DNA of 37,009 nt from assembly GCA_902777605.1 (NCBI GenBank), contig CACYUI010000021.1:1-37009 (forward strand). Reading direction: 5' to 3'. Each line of letters begins with the position of its first letter. The first letter of the stretch is position 1. This DNA comes from an uncultured bacterium. Lineage in GTDB: Bacteria > Cyanobacteriota > Vampirovibrionia > Gastranaerophilales > Gastranaerophilaceae. This document shows positions 25,326 to 32,929 of the stretch, in pieces. The translations under genes and the position numbers were made by a program. The notes under the pieces are model-generated. The model was not told the DNA's origin and searched no databases. It was given only the letters and a program-made list of their open reading frames with translations.

Positions 25326-26813
25326 TTATGAGAATATACTAAAGAATGTTTCTATGTTATCTTTTTCTACTTGTTCAATACCTTTAATCATTTGTTTTAT
25401 TGCAGATTGTTCAGTTTCCAAATTTTTCATTCTGGTATCTATACGAGATTCTTTTGAGTTTATTATACTTTTTTCGTATTCATAATTTGCTAATGCTTCT
25501 TGACGAGCATCTTCATCATTTACGAAGAAAAATTTATCAAAATTTGATGCAATGTCTGTTGTGTAATTGAATTGATTTTTCTTAGTGCTGTCATATTTTT
25601 CATCTTTGTCGTAGTTCGAATTTTCTTCAACAGTAGTAATTGTATAAATATTATTTTGGAATGTGTTATTCAAATAATCACTATCCTCAATTTGAGCATC
25701 TTCTATCCAGCCTTTTTCTGCGATAGCATTAAATATGAGGTCATAAAACTCAATTTTTGTTTCTTCTTCTGCAGTAAAAACTTGATTTTCGTCATTAATG
25801 GCATTGTTATATTCTGCCTTTGCTGTTTCTTCTGCGGCTTTAGCAGAAAGATATGCTTTATAATTGTCATCATCCTTGCCTATTCCACCGATGCATTCAA
25901 ATCTGTAATCTCCGTCAGATTGCTCTGTTGCGCAACCGCTTCCTAATTCACCGCATTTTGAAACGAATCCGCCCATTATTTGTGATATAAAGTCGTCCAT
26001 ATTTATTTCAAAATGACTGCCGTTCTTTTTTACAATATCACTACTGCTGCCGCCGTCTATACTTTCAACTAACCCCGTGTAGTTTGTAATAACGCCGTCT
26101 GTAGCTTCTTTTAGTGCTGTAATATCTTTATCTTCTAAGTAAGGAGATAAATTAGCAACAATATCTTTGCCTATATTTGTAAGAGTAGCTTTAGCATTAG
26201 ACGAACCATCGCCTATGTCAACCAACCCAAATTTGCCAACAGATTTTGAGGCAAAATCAATACCTCCTGCATTGCCCCATTTTTTTACAAAATTTTCTGA
26301 ATTTAAAGTTTCATAAGCTTTTTTTCTGGCAGCTGTCGTTGCATTACGAGCCTTGTCATACTCATCTGCTTTTGTATTTGTTGTACTAAATTTTTCTCCA
26401 TAGTTATCAAATCTGTCTTCAGGTATTCCTGTCAACTGACTTAAAATATAAATTCTGTTGCTTTCATAATCTCCGTTTGGACTGCCATCTTCTGAAATCA
26501 TAGAAGCAAATTTTGCATATTTATTGTTCAATACAATCTTACCGCTGCTATTAGTAACCAAATAAGGTTTGTTTTGGTTAGCAGCTGATGGTGTCATCAA
26601 TGTGGAGTAATTCAAATTAGTATAAGAAACACCTGAATTATTTGACCATTTCAGTGTTTTAGTACTCAAAGCATTGTTATATGCTTTGGAAACTTCTTGC
26701 ATACGGCGAGTTAGAGATTCTTTGTCATTTGACAAATGCTCAAGCTCCACGCTGATATCATGATTTCGGCCTGTGAGTGCAAGTAAACTAACTTGTGAAC
26801 TTGAAAATCCCAT
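25326..26813 (-). CDS. Orphan 495-aa protein under a sigma-28 promoter
   Basis: Not assigned to a named family. The N-terminus MGFSSSQVSLLALTGRNHD is followed by a helical stretch to residue ~60. This start resembles a set of uncharacterised paralogues I associate with Gastranaerophilales (SSQ-LL-LTxR type), recalled, not searched. The middle is mixed, with a small Cys cluster (KCGELGSGC...FECIGG, ~290-310). The last ~65 residues form a coiled coil with repeated E/K heptads, ending NIETFFSIFS. Helical ends around a variable core is the layout of flagellar axial proteins (flagellin, HAPs), and there is no Sec signal peptide. The perfect FliA-type promoter at 26850-26877 supports a late flagellar or secreted role. 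It could instead belong to a different secretion apparatus. Confidence 0.7.
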   Translation of the reverse strand: MGFSSSQVSLLALTGRNHDISVELEHLSNDKESLTRRMQEVSKAYNNALSTKTLKWSNNSGVSYTNLNYSTLMTPSAANQNKPYLVTNSSGKIVLNNKYAKFASMISEDGSPNGDYESNRIYILSQLTGIPEDRFDNYGEKFSTTNTKADEYDKARNATTAARKKAYETLNSENFVKKWGNAGGIDFASKSVGKFGLVDIGDGSSNAKATLTNIGKDIVANLSPYLEDKDITALKEATDGVITNYTGLVESIDGGSSSDIVKKNGSHFEINMDDFISQIMGGFVSKCGELGSGCATEQSDGDYRFECIGGIGKDDDNYKAYLSAKAAEETAKAEYNNAINDENQVFTAEEETKIEFYDLIFNAIAEKGWIEDAQIEDSDYLNNTFQNNIYTITTVEENSNYDKDEKYDSTKKNQFNYTTDIASNFDKFFFVNDEDARQEALANYEYEKSIINSKESRIDTRMKNLETEQSAIKQMIKGIEQVEKDNIETFFSIFS

Positions 26814-26849
26814 TAATCGCTTTTCCTTATAATTGTCCCTTTGGTATTT

Positions 26850-26877
26850 TTATCGGCATTTTTATTTAAAAACTTTA
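26850..26877 (-). promoter_or_regulatory. Sigma-28 (FliA-type) promoter of the 495-aa orphan
   Basis: On the minus strand, TAAAGTTT (26877-26870) and GCCGATAA (26857-26850) are separated by 12 bp. This is identical in both hexamers and in spacing to the promoter at 9402-9429, although the 12-bp spacers differ in sequence. The ATG at 26813 lies 36 bp downstream, with a TAAGGAAAA ribosome binding site. Confidence 0.8.
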
Positions 26878-26890
26878 ATATTTTAGAAAA

Positions 26891-26929
26891 ATTGTTACAA
26901 AAATTTACAAAAATTTGTTACAAAAATTT
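26891..26929. promoter_or_regulatory. Direct repeat of TTGTTACAAAAATTT in a divergent promoter region
   Basis: TTGTTACAAAAATTT occurs at 26892-26906 and again at 26915-26929, 23 bp apart (about two helical turns). The second copy contains the full palindrome TTTGTTACAAA (26914-26924) also seen at 9454-9464. The repeats lie between the sigma-28 promoter and the divergent TPR gene, so a bound regulator could affect either. Confidence 0.45.
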
Positions 26930-26961
26930 AAACTATATAGATGATTTACTTTAAAATTTGC

Positions 26962-26989
26962 TAAAGAATAAAAATATTTTTCCGAATAA
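26962..26989 (+). promoter_or_regulatory. Weak sigma-28-like element before the 551-aa TPR gene
   Basis: TAAAGAAT, 12 bp, then CCGAATAA lies 33 bp before the ATG at 27022. The -35-like half keeps TAAAG, and the -10-like half differs from GCCGATAA by a missing G and an extra A. The spacing equals that of the two perfect sites on the other strand. The match is imperfect and could be chance. Confidence 0.25.
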
Positions 26990-27021
26990 ATTAATATAAG
27001 TACTTTTGGTTTGGAGAGAAT

Positions 27022-28677
27022 ATGACAGAAACATTAATTACCCCGGCTTTTACTTCCTTAAAAAGTGTAGATGTGAAAGGGCTTTTGGAAGAAGCGAGAA
27101 ATGCGCATGAAAACTATTTGATAAGACAACAATATACTGATTTGGAACATGCAATAGAATGCTATGTTGATGCAATAAAAGCTGACCCAACTATTTCTGA
27201 GTCTTATTATAGGTTAGCAAGTCTTTTGTTTATGAAAGGACAAATAACAGTAGATGGAGCTTTGGAACAATGTAAAACTGCTTTGAGTCTAGAACCTGAT
27301 AACGCTAACGCGCATATATATTCAGGCTATTTTCAATGCTTAAACGGTGATTTGGAAGAGGCTGAAAAAGAATTCAATTTGGCTATATCCCGTTCGGGAA
27401 GAAATTCTGCCAGACCAAGATTATTTATGTCTAAACTTTTGTATTCTAAAATCAAAAATCATATTTCAACTCCAAAGGATGTTGTTAAATTCTTATACTA
27501 TTTATTGTCAGGCAGTATGATGATAATGTGGGATTGCCCTTCAATAAAGATGTTTTGTAAATTCCTTGCGAATGATTTTTCTGTGTTTTCATATAAGACT
27601 CTCGGTGAAACATTTGAGAAGATGAAGTTATTCCCGTCAGCTTTGGAAGCTTATTCTAAAGGTTTAGAAAAAACTTCGCAAGGTAATTTATTTTATCAAA
27701 AGATGGGTGACTTGTCTTTAGAATGCAATAACATTGAAGCAAGCATGGAGTTTTTCAAAAAAGCACATGAACTTAATCCAATGGATAGAAATGTTGTTGT
27801 AAAACTTGCAACTATAAGTCAAACATATTTTCCCAATAATGTTGATGAAACAATTGATTATTATAATACTCTTCTTGAATTTGGAGAAGATTTAGACAAA
27901 ATTTATTACGAACTCGGGCACTTATATTTGAATAAGTCAGATAAGCTACATGCCGTATCAGCATTTAAACTCGCACAAGAATTAAACCCTGAAAATCCAT
28001 ACTATAACAATTCACTTGCTTATGCTTATGTAAAAGCTGAGCTTTATGATGACGCTATTGAATACTATCAATTGGCAATAAAACTTAATCCTGATGCTGA
28101 GTGGACTTCAATAGTTTGTCATGCGCTGGGTGCAATTTATGCCGAAATAAAAGGTAACTTTGAAGCAGCAGAAGCAACTTTCAACGCAGGAATGGTTTTA
28201 GATCCAAATAATGTTGATATTCAGCTTTCATTAGGCGACTTGTATATGGCGCAAAATGATATTGATAGAGCAATTAAAACTTATTGTGATACTATTTCAG
28301 TTGAGCCGGATAATTATTTAACCTATGCAAAAACAGGTCTTGCACTGTGGGAAAAAGATTATTTGGAAGAATCAATTATTGCTTTTCAAAAATCTATTGA
28401 TTTGAATCCTGATTTTGAAATTTCACAAAATAATCTTGGTGTAGTTTACCTTGATGGTATTGGTGATACAAAGGCATCTGTTGAGTATTTTAAAAATGCA
28501 ATAAATATAAATCCAAATTATACTTTAGCTTATTTTAACCTTGCAAGAGCATATCAAACATTAGGTGACAAGGCTCAAGCGGCTGAATACTATCAAATGA
28601 CATTAGATTTGAATAAAATAACAGAAGAACTGTCTGACAAAGATATTCGTCAAAGAATTTATGACTTGTTTAATTAA
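27022..28677 (+). CDS. Large TPR-repeat protein
   Basis: A 551-aa protein with TPR units over nearly its whole length, for example YTDLEHAIECYVDAIKADP, GDLEEAEKEFNLAISRSG, YDDAIEYYQLAIKLNPD and GDKAQAAEYYQMTLDLNK. There is a break at ~135-180 (VKFLYYLLSGSMMIMWDCPS) that is hydrophobic enough to be a buried or membrane-associated helix pair. It has no signal peptide and no fused enzymatic domain. The ATG follows TTGGAGAG. A strong terminator ends the unit at 28708. It is divergent from the sigma-28-controlled orphan, with 208 bp between the starts, and may share its regulatory boxes. The function is unknown; a partner-binding scaffold is the general expectation. Confidence 0.75.
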   Translation: MTETLITPAFTSLKSVDVKGLLEEARNAHENYLIRQQYTDLEHAIECYVDAIKADPTISESYYRLASLLFMKGQITVDGALEQCKTALSLEPDNANAHIYSGYFQCLNGDLEEAEKEFNLAISRSGRNSARPRLFMSKLLYSKIKNHISTPKDVVKFLYYLLSGSMMIMWDCPSIKMFCKFLANDFSVFSYKTLGETFEKMKLFPSALEAYSKGLEKTSQGNLFYQKMGDLSLECNNIEASMEFFKKAHELNPMDRNVVVKLATISQTYFPNNVDETIDYYNTLLEFGEDLDKIYYELGHLYLNKSDKLHAVSAFKLAQELNPENPYYNNSLAYAYVKAELYDDAIEYYQLAIKLNPDAEWTSIVCHALGAIYAEIKGNFEAAEATFNAGMVLDPNNVDIQLSLGDLYMAQNDIDRAIKTYCDTISVEPDNYLTYAKTGLALWEKDYLEESIIAFQKSIDLNPDFEISQNNLGVVYLDGIGDTKASVEYFKNAININPNYTLAYFNLARAYQTLGDKAQAAEYYQMTLDLNKITEELSDKDIRQRIYDLFN

Positions 28678-28707
28678 TTAAATAACAAACAATTTTATTT
28701 TTTTTGT

Positions 28708-28738
28708 AAACTCCGAATTTAGTATTCGGAGTTTTTTG
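28708..28738 (+). terminator. Rho-independent terminator of the TPR gene
   Basis: An 11-bp perfect stem (28708-28718 with 28724-28734, core CTCCGAAT/ATTCGGAG) with a 5-nt loop runs into TTTTTT, 31 bp after the stop codon. Confidence 0.9.
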
Positions 28739-28931
28739 TTAAATTTTGTAACGATTTATGCGAAAAGGTGTTATAAAATTCAAAAAATAAGTAATAAGAA
28801 ACATGTTGTAGTGTAAATATCAAGGAATGATATGTATGAGTTTTTGCAAGCATTGAAATTCGCTCGTAGCCATGCATTGCGGGGAGGGGGTAACCTCTAA
28901 TGGCTCGCTAGAGCATACTTTCGCTGATTTT

Positions 28932-28982
28932 GTAAGTCAGGTCTCACCTGATAAAAAAGATGTAGGTCAGGTTCTACCTGCC
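28932..28982. repeat. Two copies of the TCAGGT-ACCTGA hairpin repeat
   Basis: GTAAGTCAGGTCTCACCTGAT (28932) and GTAGGTCAGGTTCTACCTGCC (28962) lie 30 bp apart. A third copy, GTAGGTCAGGTTTCACCTGAC, is at 29524-29544. Each can form a 7-bp stem with a 3-4-nt loop. Confidence 0.7.
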
Positions 28983-29090
28983 CAAAAAGTTAAGGCGATT
29001 CTTCAGGGGCAAATTGGTAAAGAAGTTCAGAATGACAAAACAAATTCCCCTCTGCTAGCAGGACAGGGTGAGGTGCTGAAAAAAGAACAT

Positions 29091-29230
29091 TCGCCCCTTG
29101 AGGGAGAGGGTTAGGGTGAGGTGTCAAACCTTACTTATCCATCAAATTAAGAAAAATACCCCACACCCGAATTTCTAATATTCAAGCAAAGCTTTCATAT
29201 AGAAATTCTTCCCTCTCCCTCAAGGGGCGA
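29091..29230. mobile_element. MITE-like unit with 20-bp perfect inverted ends
   Basis: TCGCCCCTTGAGGGAGAGGG (29091-29110) is repeated exactly in inverse orientation at 29211-29230, enclosing 100 bp of non-coding sequence. Each arm is itself partly self-complementary (CCCCTTGAGGG). No transposase is encoded, so this would be a non-autonomous element or two converging copies of an intergenic repeat. I cannot tell which from one locus. Confidence 0.5.
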
Positions 29231-29429
29231 GGGTTTAGGACTCTAAAGACCATCCCCTCTCCAACGGGGAGGGTAAGGGAGGGGGTAAATGGTGAGCTAG
29301 GGTGAGGTGACGAAAACGAATATTTGTTCAACCCTCCCTTATTAGGGAGGGCAAGGGGGGTATTGATAATGTTTAATAAGAAAAACCGTTACCCCACCTA
29401 ACCTCCTCTAATCAGGGTAGGAATAATAG

Positions 29430-29499
29430 GTCGCCTTTACCAAGGCGACAAAAACTTTTGTTGGCATAGTAATGCCAACCTATAAACTGCCGGCAGTTT
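29430..29499. repeat. Three consecutive unrelated palindromes
   Basis: GTCGCCTT-TACC-AAGGCGAC (29430-29449), TTGGCAT-AGTA-ATGCCAA (29461-29478) and the perfect 16-bp AAACTGCCGGCAGTTT (29484-29499) follow within 70 bp. Their arms share no sequence, so they are separate elements, not copies of one. Confidence 0.7.
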
Positions 29500-29523
29500 T
29501 TGCCTCCTGTCATTCTGAGTGCA

Positions 29524-29544
29524 GTAGGTCAGGTTTCACCTGAC
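29524..29544. repeat. Third copy of the TCAGGT-ACCTGA hairpin repeat
   Basis: GTAGGTCAGGTTTCACCTGAC forms a 7-bp stem with a 3-nt loop. It matches the copies at 28932 and 28962, about 560 bp away. Confidence 0.7.
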
Positions 29545-29610
29545 AATAACATTCAAACTGTTAGTTAGACAAATAATTAAAAAAAAATAAAATTTATCCC
29601 CTATTCTCAT

Positions 29611-29638
29611 TTGATAACATATAATTATTGTATATAAT
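29611..29638 (+). promoter_or_regulatory. Sigma-70-type promoter for grpE-dnaJ
   Basis: TTGATA (29611-29616), 16 bp, TATAAT (29633-29638), 21 bp before the grpE ATG. There is no CIRCE inverted repeat (TTAGCACTC-N9-GAGTGCTAA) here, so HrcA control is not evident. A dedicated heat-shock sigma site is not seen. Confidence 0.6.
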
Positions 29639-29659
29639 ATTTAAAAGGGAGGATAAACC

Positions 29660-30268
29660 ATGGAAAATCCGTTTAAAGGGGTTAATAAAGAATCTGAAAA
29701 AGAAACAAATGAAAATAACTCAGAAAAGTTAGATGTTATTGATGATGAGTCAGAAGAAATTGAGCAAACTGATTCAGAAACAGATGTTCAAGAGGAAACA
29801 AAGGAAGACGAAAAAAATCCAAATTTCGAACTTCAAGAAAAGTACGATTTGTTAAACAATCAATATATAAGACTAGCTGCTGATTTTGATAATTTTAGAA
29901 AGCGCACTGAACAAGAAAGAGAGGCACTTCTAAAATACGGAGCAGAAAGCACATTAAAGAAAATGCTTGAGGTTCTTGATAACTTCGACAGAGGACTCAA
30001 AGCTATTGAAACCGTTGAAGATTGTGACAAAGTAAAAGAGTGTTACAATCTAGCATACAAGAATTTTAATGATGTTTTAACGAAAGCCGGTTTGGAAAAA
30101 ATTGAAGCCGAAGGCAAAGAGTTTGATCCGAATTTCCATGAGGCGGTTATTCAAACTCCTTCTGAAGATATTGAAGAAAATACTATTATTGCTGAGCTTC
30201 AAAAAGGATATAAACTTGGGGATAAGGTTTTAAGACCTACATTAGTTAATGTGGCTACTAAAGCCTAA
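29660..30268 (+). CDS. grpE: Co-chaperone GrpE
   Basis: A 202-aa nucleotide exchange factor for DnaK. A Glu/Asp/Ser-rich disordered N-terminus (1-55) is followed by the long dimerising helix (QEKYDLLNNQYIRLAADFDN) and the signature FDNFRKRTEQERE. The C-terminal beta domain has FDPNFHEAV and the closing KGYKLGDKVLRPTLVNVA. A strong GGGAGG ribosome binding site precedes the ATG. dnaJ follows after 30 bp; dnaK is not in the window. Confidence 0.95.
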   Translation: MENPFKGVNKESEKETNENNSEKLDVIDDESEEIEQTDSETDVQEETKEDEKNPNFELQEKYDLLNNQYIRLAADFDNFRKRTEQEREALLKYGAESTLKKMLEVLDNFDRGLKAIETVEDCDKVKECYNLAYKNFNDVLTKAGLEKIEAEGKEFDPNFHEAVIQTPSEDIEENTIIAELQKGYKLGDKVLRPTLVNVATKA

Positions 30269-30298
30269 TTTTAAACATAAATAAGGTATGAAAAGATA

Positions 30299-31426
30299 AT
30301 GAGCGATTATTATGAGATATTAGGTGTAGATAAGAATGCTACAAAAGACGAGATAAAAAGTGCTTTTAGAAAAATGGCAAGAAAATGGCACCCTGATGTA
30401 AACAAGGCGCCTGAGGCTGAAGCTAAGTTTAAAGAGCTAGGTCAAGCATATGAAACTCTTATAGACGATGAAAAACGAGCAACTTATGATCGTTATGGAG
30501 AAGACGGGCTTAAGAACGCCGGATTTAGTACGCAAGGACCTTTTGCGGGTGGTTTCGGTGATTTGGATGAAGTCTTTAATTCATTCTTCGGCGGCGGTTT
30601 CGGTTTTGGCGGCGGATCAAGAAGGCAAGATCCAAATGCTCCTCAAAGAGGTGATGATTTAAGACTTGATATTGAGTTAGATTTTGAAGACGCTGTCTTT
30701 GGTCTTACGAGAGAAATAAAAATTGATCATTTAGAAACTTGCCATGCTTGCAGCGGGACCGGTGCTAAAGCAGGTTCTAAACCTCAAACATGTAAAACTT
30801 GCGGAGGGCAAGGTAGAATCCAACAAACAACAAAAACGATATTAGGACATTTTACTCAAATTGTTACTTGTCCTCATTGCCATGGTAAAGGTACTGTAAT
30901 ATCTGATCCATGTCCTGATTGTCATGGGCAAGGTAGAAAAACTGTTGAGAAAAAGGTTGAACTAAAGATTCCTGCCGGTGTTGATAATGGCTCAAAAATG
31001 CGCTTGTCACACGAAGGTGATGCTGGTATTAATGGCGGCATAGCAGGTGATTTATATATTGTTATCCATGTTAATCTTTCTCCTTACTATCAACGAGATG
31101 GAATTGATGTTTATACAAAGCTCGAAATTTCTCCTGCGCAGGCTGTTTTGGGTGATGTAATAACAATAAAAACTCTTGACGGTGAAAAGAGTGTTTCAAT
31201 TCCTGCGGGTATTCAAAATGGAGAAACCGTTAAAATAAAAGGTGCAGGTGTGCCAAATATATCTAAACCTTCAATGCGTGGCGATCATATTGTTGTTGTG
31301 TCAATAAAAACACCTACTCATATTTCCAATGAAGAGAAAGTTTTGTACCAAAAACTTTATCAAATTCAAAGGGAGCGTGAAAATAAAGCATCTTTTAAGG
31401 ATAAAGTTAAAGGTGTTTTTAAATAA
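30299..31426 (+). CDS. dnaJ: Chaperone DnaJ
   Basis: A 375-aa full-length type I Hsp40 that stimulates DnaK ATPase and holds unfolded clients. The J domain has HPD at 31-33 (KWHPDVNKAPEA). A Gly/Phe-rich linker (GGGFGFGGGSRR) comes next, then four CxxCxGxG zinc repeats: CHACSGTG, CKTCGGQG, CPHCHGKG and CPDCHGQG. The C-terminal client-binding domains end with the usual dimer segment. The ribosome binding site is modest (AAGG about 13 nt before the ATG). It is second in the grpE operon, and the propeller gene follows after 46 bp. Confidence 0.96.
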   Translation: MSDYYEILGVDKNATKDEIKSAFRKMARKWHPDVNKAPEAEAKFKELGQAYETLIDDEKRATYDRYGEDGLKNAGFSTQGPFAGGFGDLDEVFNSFFGGGFGFGGGSRRQDPNAPQRGDDLRLDIELDFEDAVFGLTREIKIDHLETCHACSGTGAKAGSKPQTCKTCGGQGRIQQTTKTILGHFTQIVTCPHCHGKGTVISDPCPDCHGQGRKTVEKKVELKIPAGVDNGSKMRLSHEGDAGINGGIAGDLYIVIHVNLSPYYQRDGIDVYTKLEISPAQAVLGDVITIKTLDGEKSVSIPAGIQNGETVKIKGAGVPNISKPSMRGDHIVVVSIKTPTHISNEEKVLYQKLYQIQRERENKASFKDKVKGVFK

Positions 31427-31472
31427 TTTATATTGTGGTAATATAAGAAAGTTAATATAGCTTGGAGATGCA

Positions 31473-32912
31473 ATGCGAAAATTTTTGGTATTGATTACAG
31501 CAATAATAATTTCTTGTACATCGTCTTGGGCGGCAAAGATTCCTAATGATGTACAAAATTATATAAAAGATGTTTTTCCGAGTGTTGATATAAGATTTGA
31601 TGGTGTAATTATTTTGCCATCAAACACTATTTATTTACCGTTGTATCCGTCACTTTTTACGGATATAAAAAAATTGAGTATAAAAGAAACCTATCCGGCA
31701 AATCGAAGTTTGTCGCAAGAGCCTGATGTTGTAATTTTTAATAATGATTTTGTTTTGATGAAGGTTCTTACGGATGGTCAAGGTCATAGAACCGTATTGC
31801 ACCAATCAAATCCGCCTGTGCAAATCAGAACAGCATTGCTTCCGCAAGATATGCTTGTTCCGAGTGGTTTGATTATTCCCGAGAATATCAAGGGTATTAT
31901 CGGTAACTTGAAAATTGATACTAAGAGTGAAGATATTATCAAAGTTGAGAATGAGGATGCGTTTGAAGAATTTTTGTCGTCTTCTGAGCCTGTAACCAAG
32001 CAGAATTTGATTTCGCAACTGAAGAATAAAATTTTATTTGTAACGACAAATTATTCTAAAAATATTCAGGTGGTTGAACCAGCAAGAGCCCTTCCTGATT
32101 ATTCTTTAGCTCAAAAATCTATTCCTGTTGATGTAAAAGCTGTTCATAACGGTAAATTTTTGCTCGTAACTTCATATGACAGACCGTTTTTGGATATTGT
32201 TTCTGTTGCAGATTCAAGATTTATCAAACAAATTCAATTGGATGCAAATCCTGAGCAAATTATGCTTGATGCTGCTAATAATAAGGCATATGTTGCAGCC
32301 CCGTCTGTTTCTACGATTTATGTAATTAATTTAGATTCAATGGCGCTAATACAGAAAATAAAAATTAACGGTTACTGTGAACGCATGGTTTTGAATCAAG
32401 GCAAATTATTCTATGTTGATAAATTCAATAACCAAATTTGGTCAATAGAACTAGATAACAATTATGAACTCAAAGAAATAGGTAAATTCCCAAATGTGTC
32501 AGCACTTGCATATGCTGATGGCAAGCTTTTTATAGCAAGCAGAACAAAGAGCAGAATTGCGGTAATTGATTATGCTACAAACACTCTACAAAGTGAATTC
32601 ACTACTGTAAACAAACCTATTTCAATGATGGTTTACAATAACAAATTGTATGTATTAGGTGCTCAGAGTAACGAAATCCAAATTCTTAATCCGTCAGACA
32701 GCAGCCTTATAGGCACAATAAATCTTAATACAAATGGTTTTTCGTCAGGTTTAAAGAAAATAGATGGAATGGATTTGGCGCTTGTTTCTGATTTAAAACA
32801 GAATTTGTATTCAATAATTGATTTAAAGTCAGATGGTTTAATTGCGACATACTCATTAAATATACCGATTAAGGATATTGTAATTACTGATAAAATAAAA
32901 TTGTTTAAATAA
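31473..32912 (+). CDS. Exported beta-propeller (YVTN/NHL-like) protein
   Basis: A 479-aa exported protein. The N-terminal signal sequence MRKFLVLITAIIISCTSSWA allows signal peptidase I cleavage after A20 (SWA-AK). Alternatively, IIS-C15 is a loose lipobox that would make a lipoprotein. Residues ~22-190 are a mixed domain I do not recognise. From ~200 to the end repeated blades of a beta-propeller appear (KAYVAAPSVSTIYVINLDSM, KLFIASRTKSRIAVIDYATN, KLYVLGAQSNEIQILNPSDS), typical of YVTN/YncE-like proteins. No catalytic residues are evident, so it is probably a binding protein of the envelope. It shares the strand with dnaJ and the methyltransferase (17-bp gap). Confidence 0.75.
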   Translation: MRKFLVLITAIIISCTSSWAAKIPNDVQNYIKDVFPSVDIRFDGVIILPSNTIYLPLYPSLFTDIKKLSIKETYPANRSLSQEPDVVIFNNDFVLMKVLTDGQGHRTVLHQSNPPVQIRTALLPQDMLVPSGLIIPENIKGIIGNLKIDTKSEDIIKVENEDAFEEFLSSSEPVTKQNLISQLKNKILFVTTNYSKNIQVVEPARALPDYSLAQKSIPVDVKAVHNGKFLLVTSYDRPFLDIVSVADSRFIKQIQLDANPEQIMLDAANNKAYVAAPSVSTIYVINLDSMALIQKIKINGYCERMVLNQGKLFYVDKFNNQIWSIELDNNYELKEIGKFPNVSALAYADGKLFIASRTKSRIAVIDYATNTLQSEFTTVNKPISMMVYNNKLYVLGAQSNEIQILNPSDSSLIGTINLNTNGFSSGLKKIDGMDLALVSDLKQNLYSIIDLKSDGLIATYSLNIPIKDIVITDKIKLFK

Positions 32913-32929
32913 TTTTTGGAGTAAGAATA

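Larger units (their letters stand above)
28850..29550. repeat. Intergenic mosaic of short palindromic repeats
   Basis: The ~980-bp gap before grpE (28678-29659) holds no convincing gene. It is strikingly G/C-rich against its surroundings and packed with different short inverted repeats. I find three copies of a TCAGGT-nnn-ACCTGA hairpin unit, at least four copies of a CCCTC..hairpin..GAGGGTnAGGGTGAGGTG unit (near 29046, 29091, 29211 and 29249, with a further relative at 29331), and single palindromes at 29430, 29461 and 29484. A GTCATTCTGAG string of the kind common in bacterial intergenic repeats is at 29509. These resemble REP/MITE-like elements that have piled up in one neutral site. The AT-rich stretch 28740-28850 and the last 100 bp belong to normal flanks. 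Confidence 0.75.

Noticed and set aside
28872-29114. 80-codon open frame in the repeat mosaic
   Set aside because: It is made almost entirely of palindromic repeat sequence, has no ribosome binding site, and its peptide has no family features.
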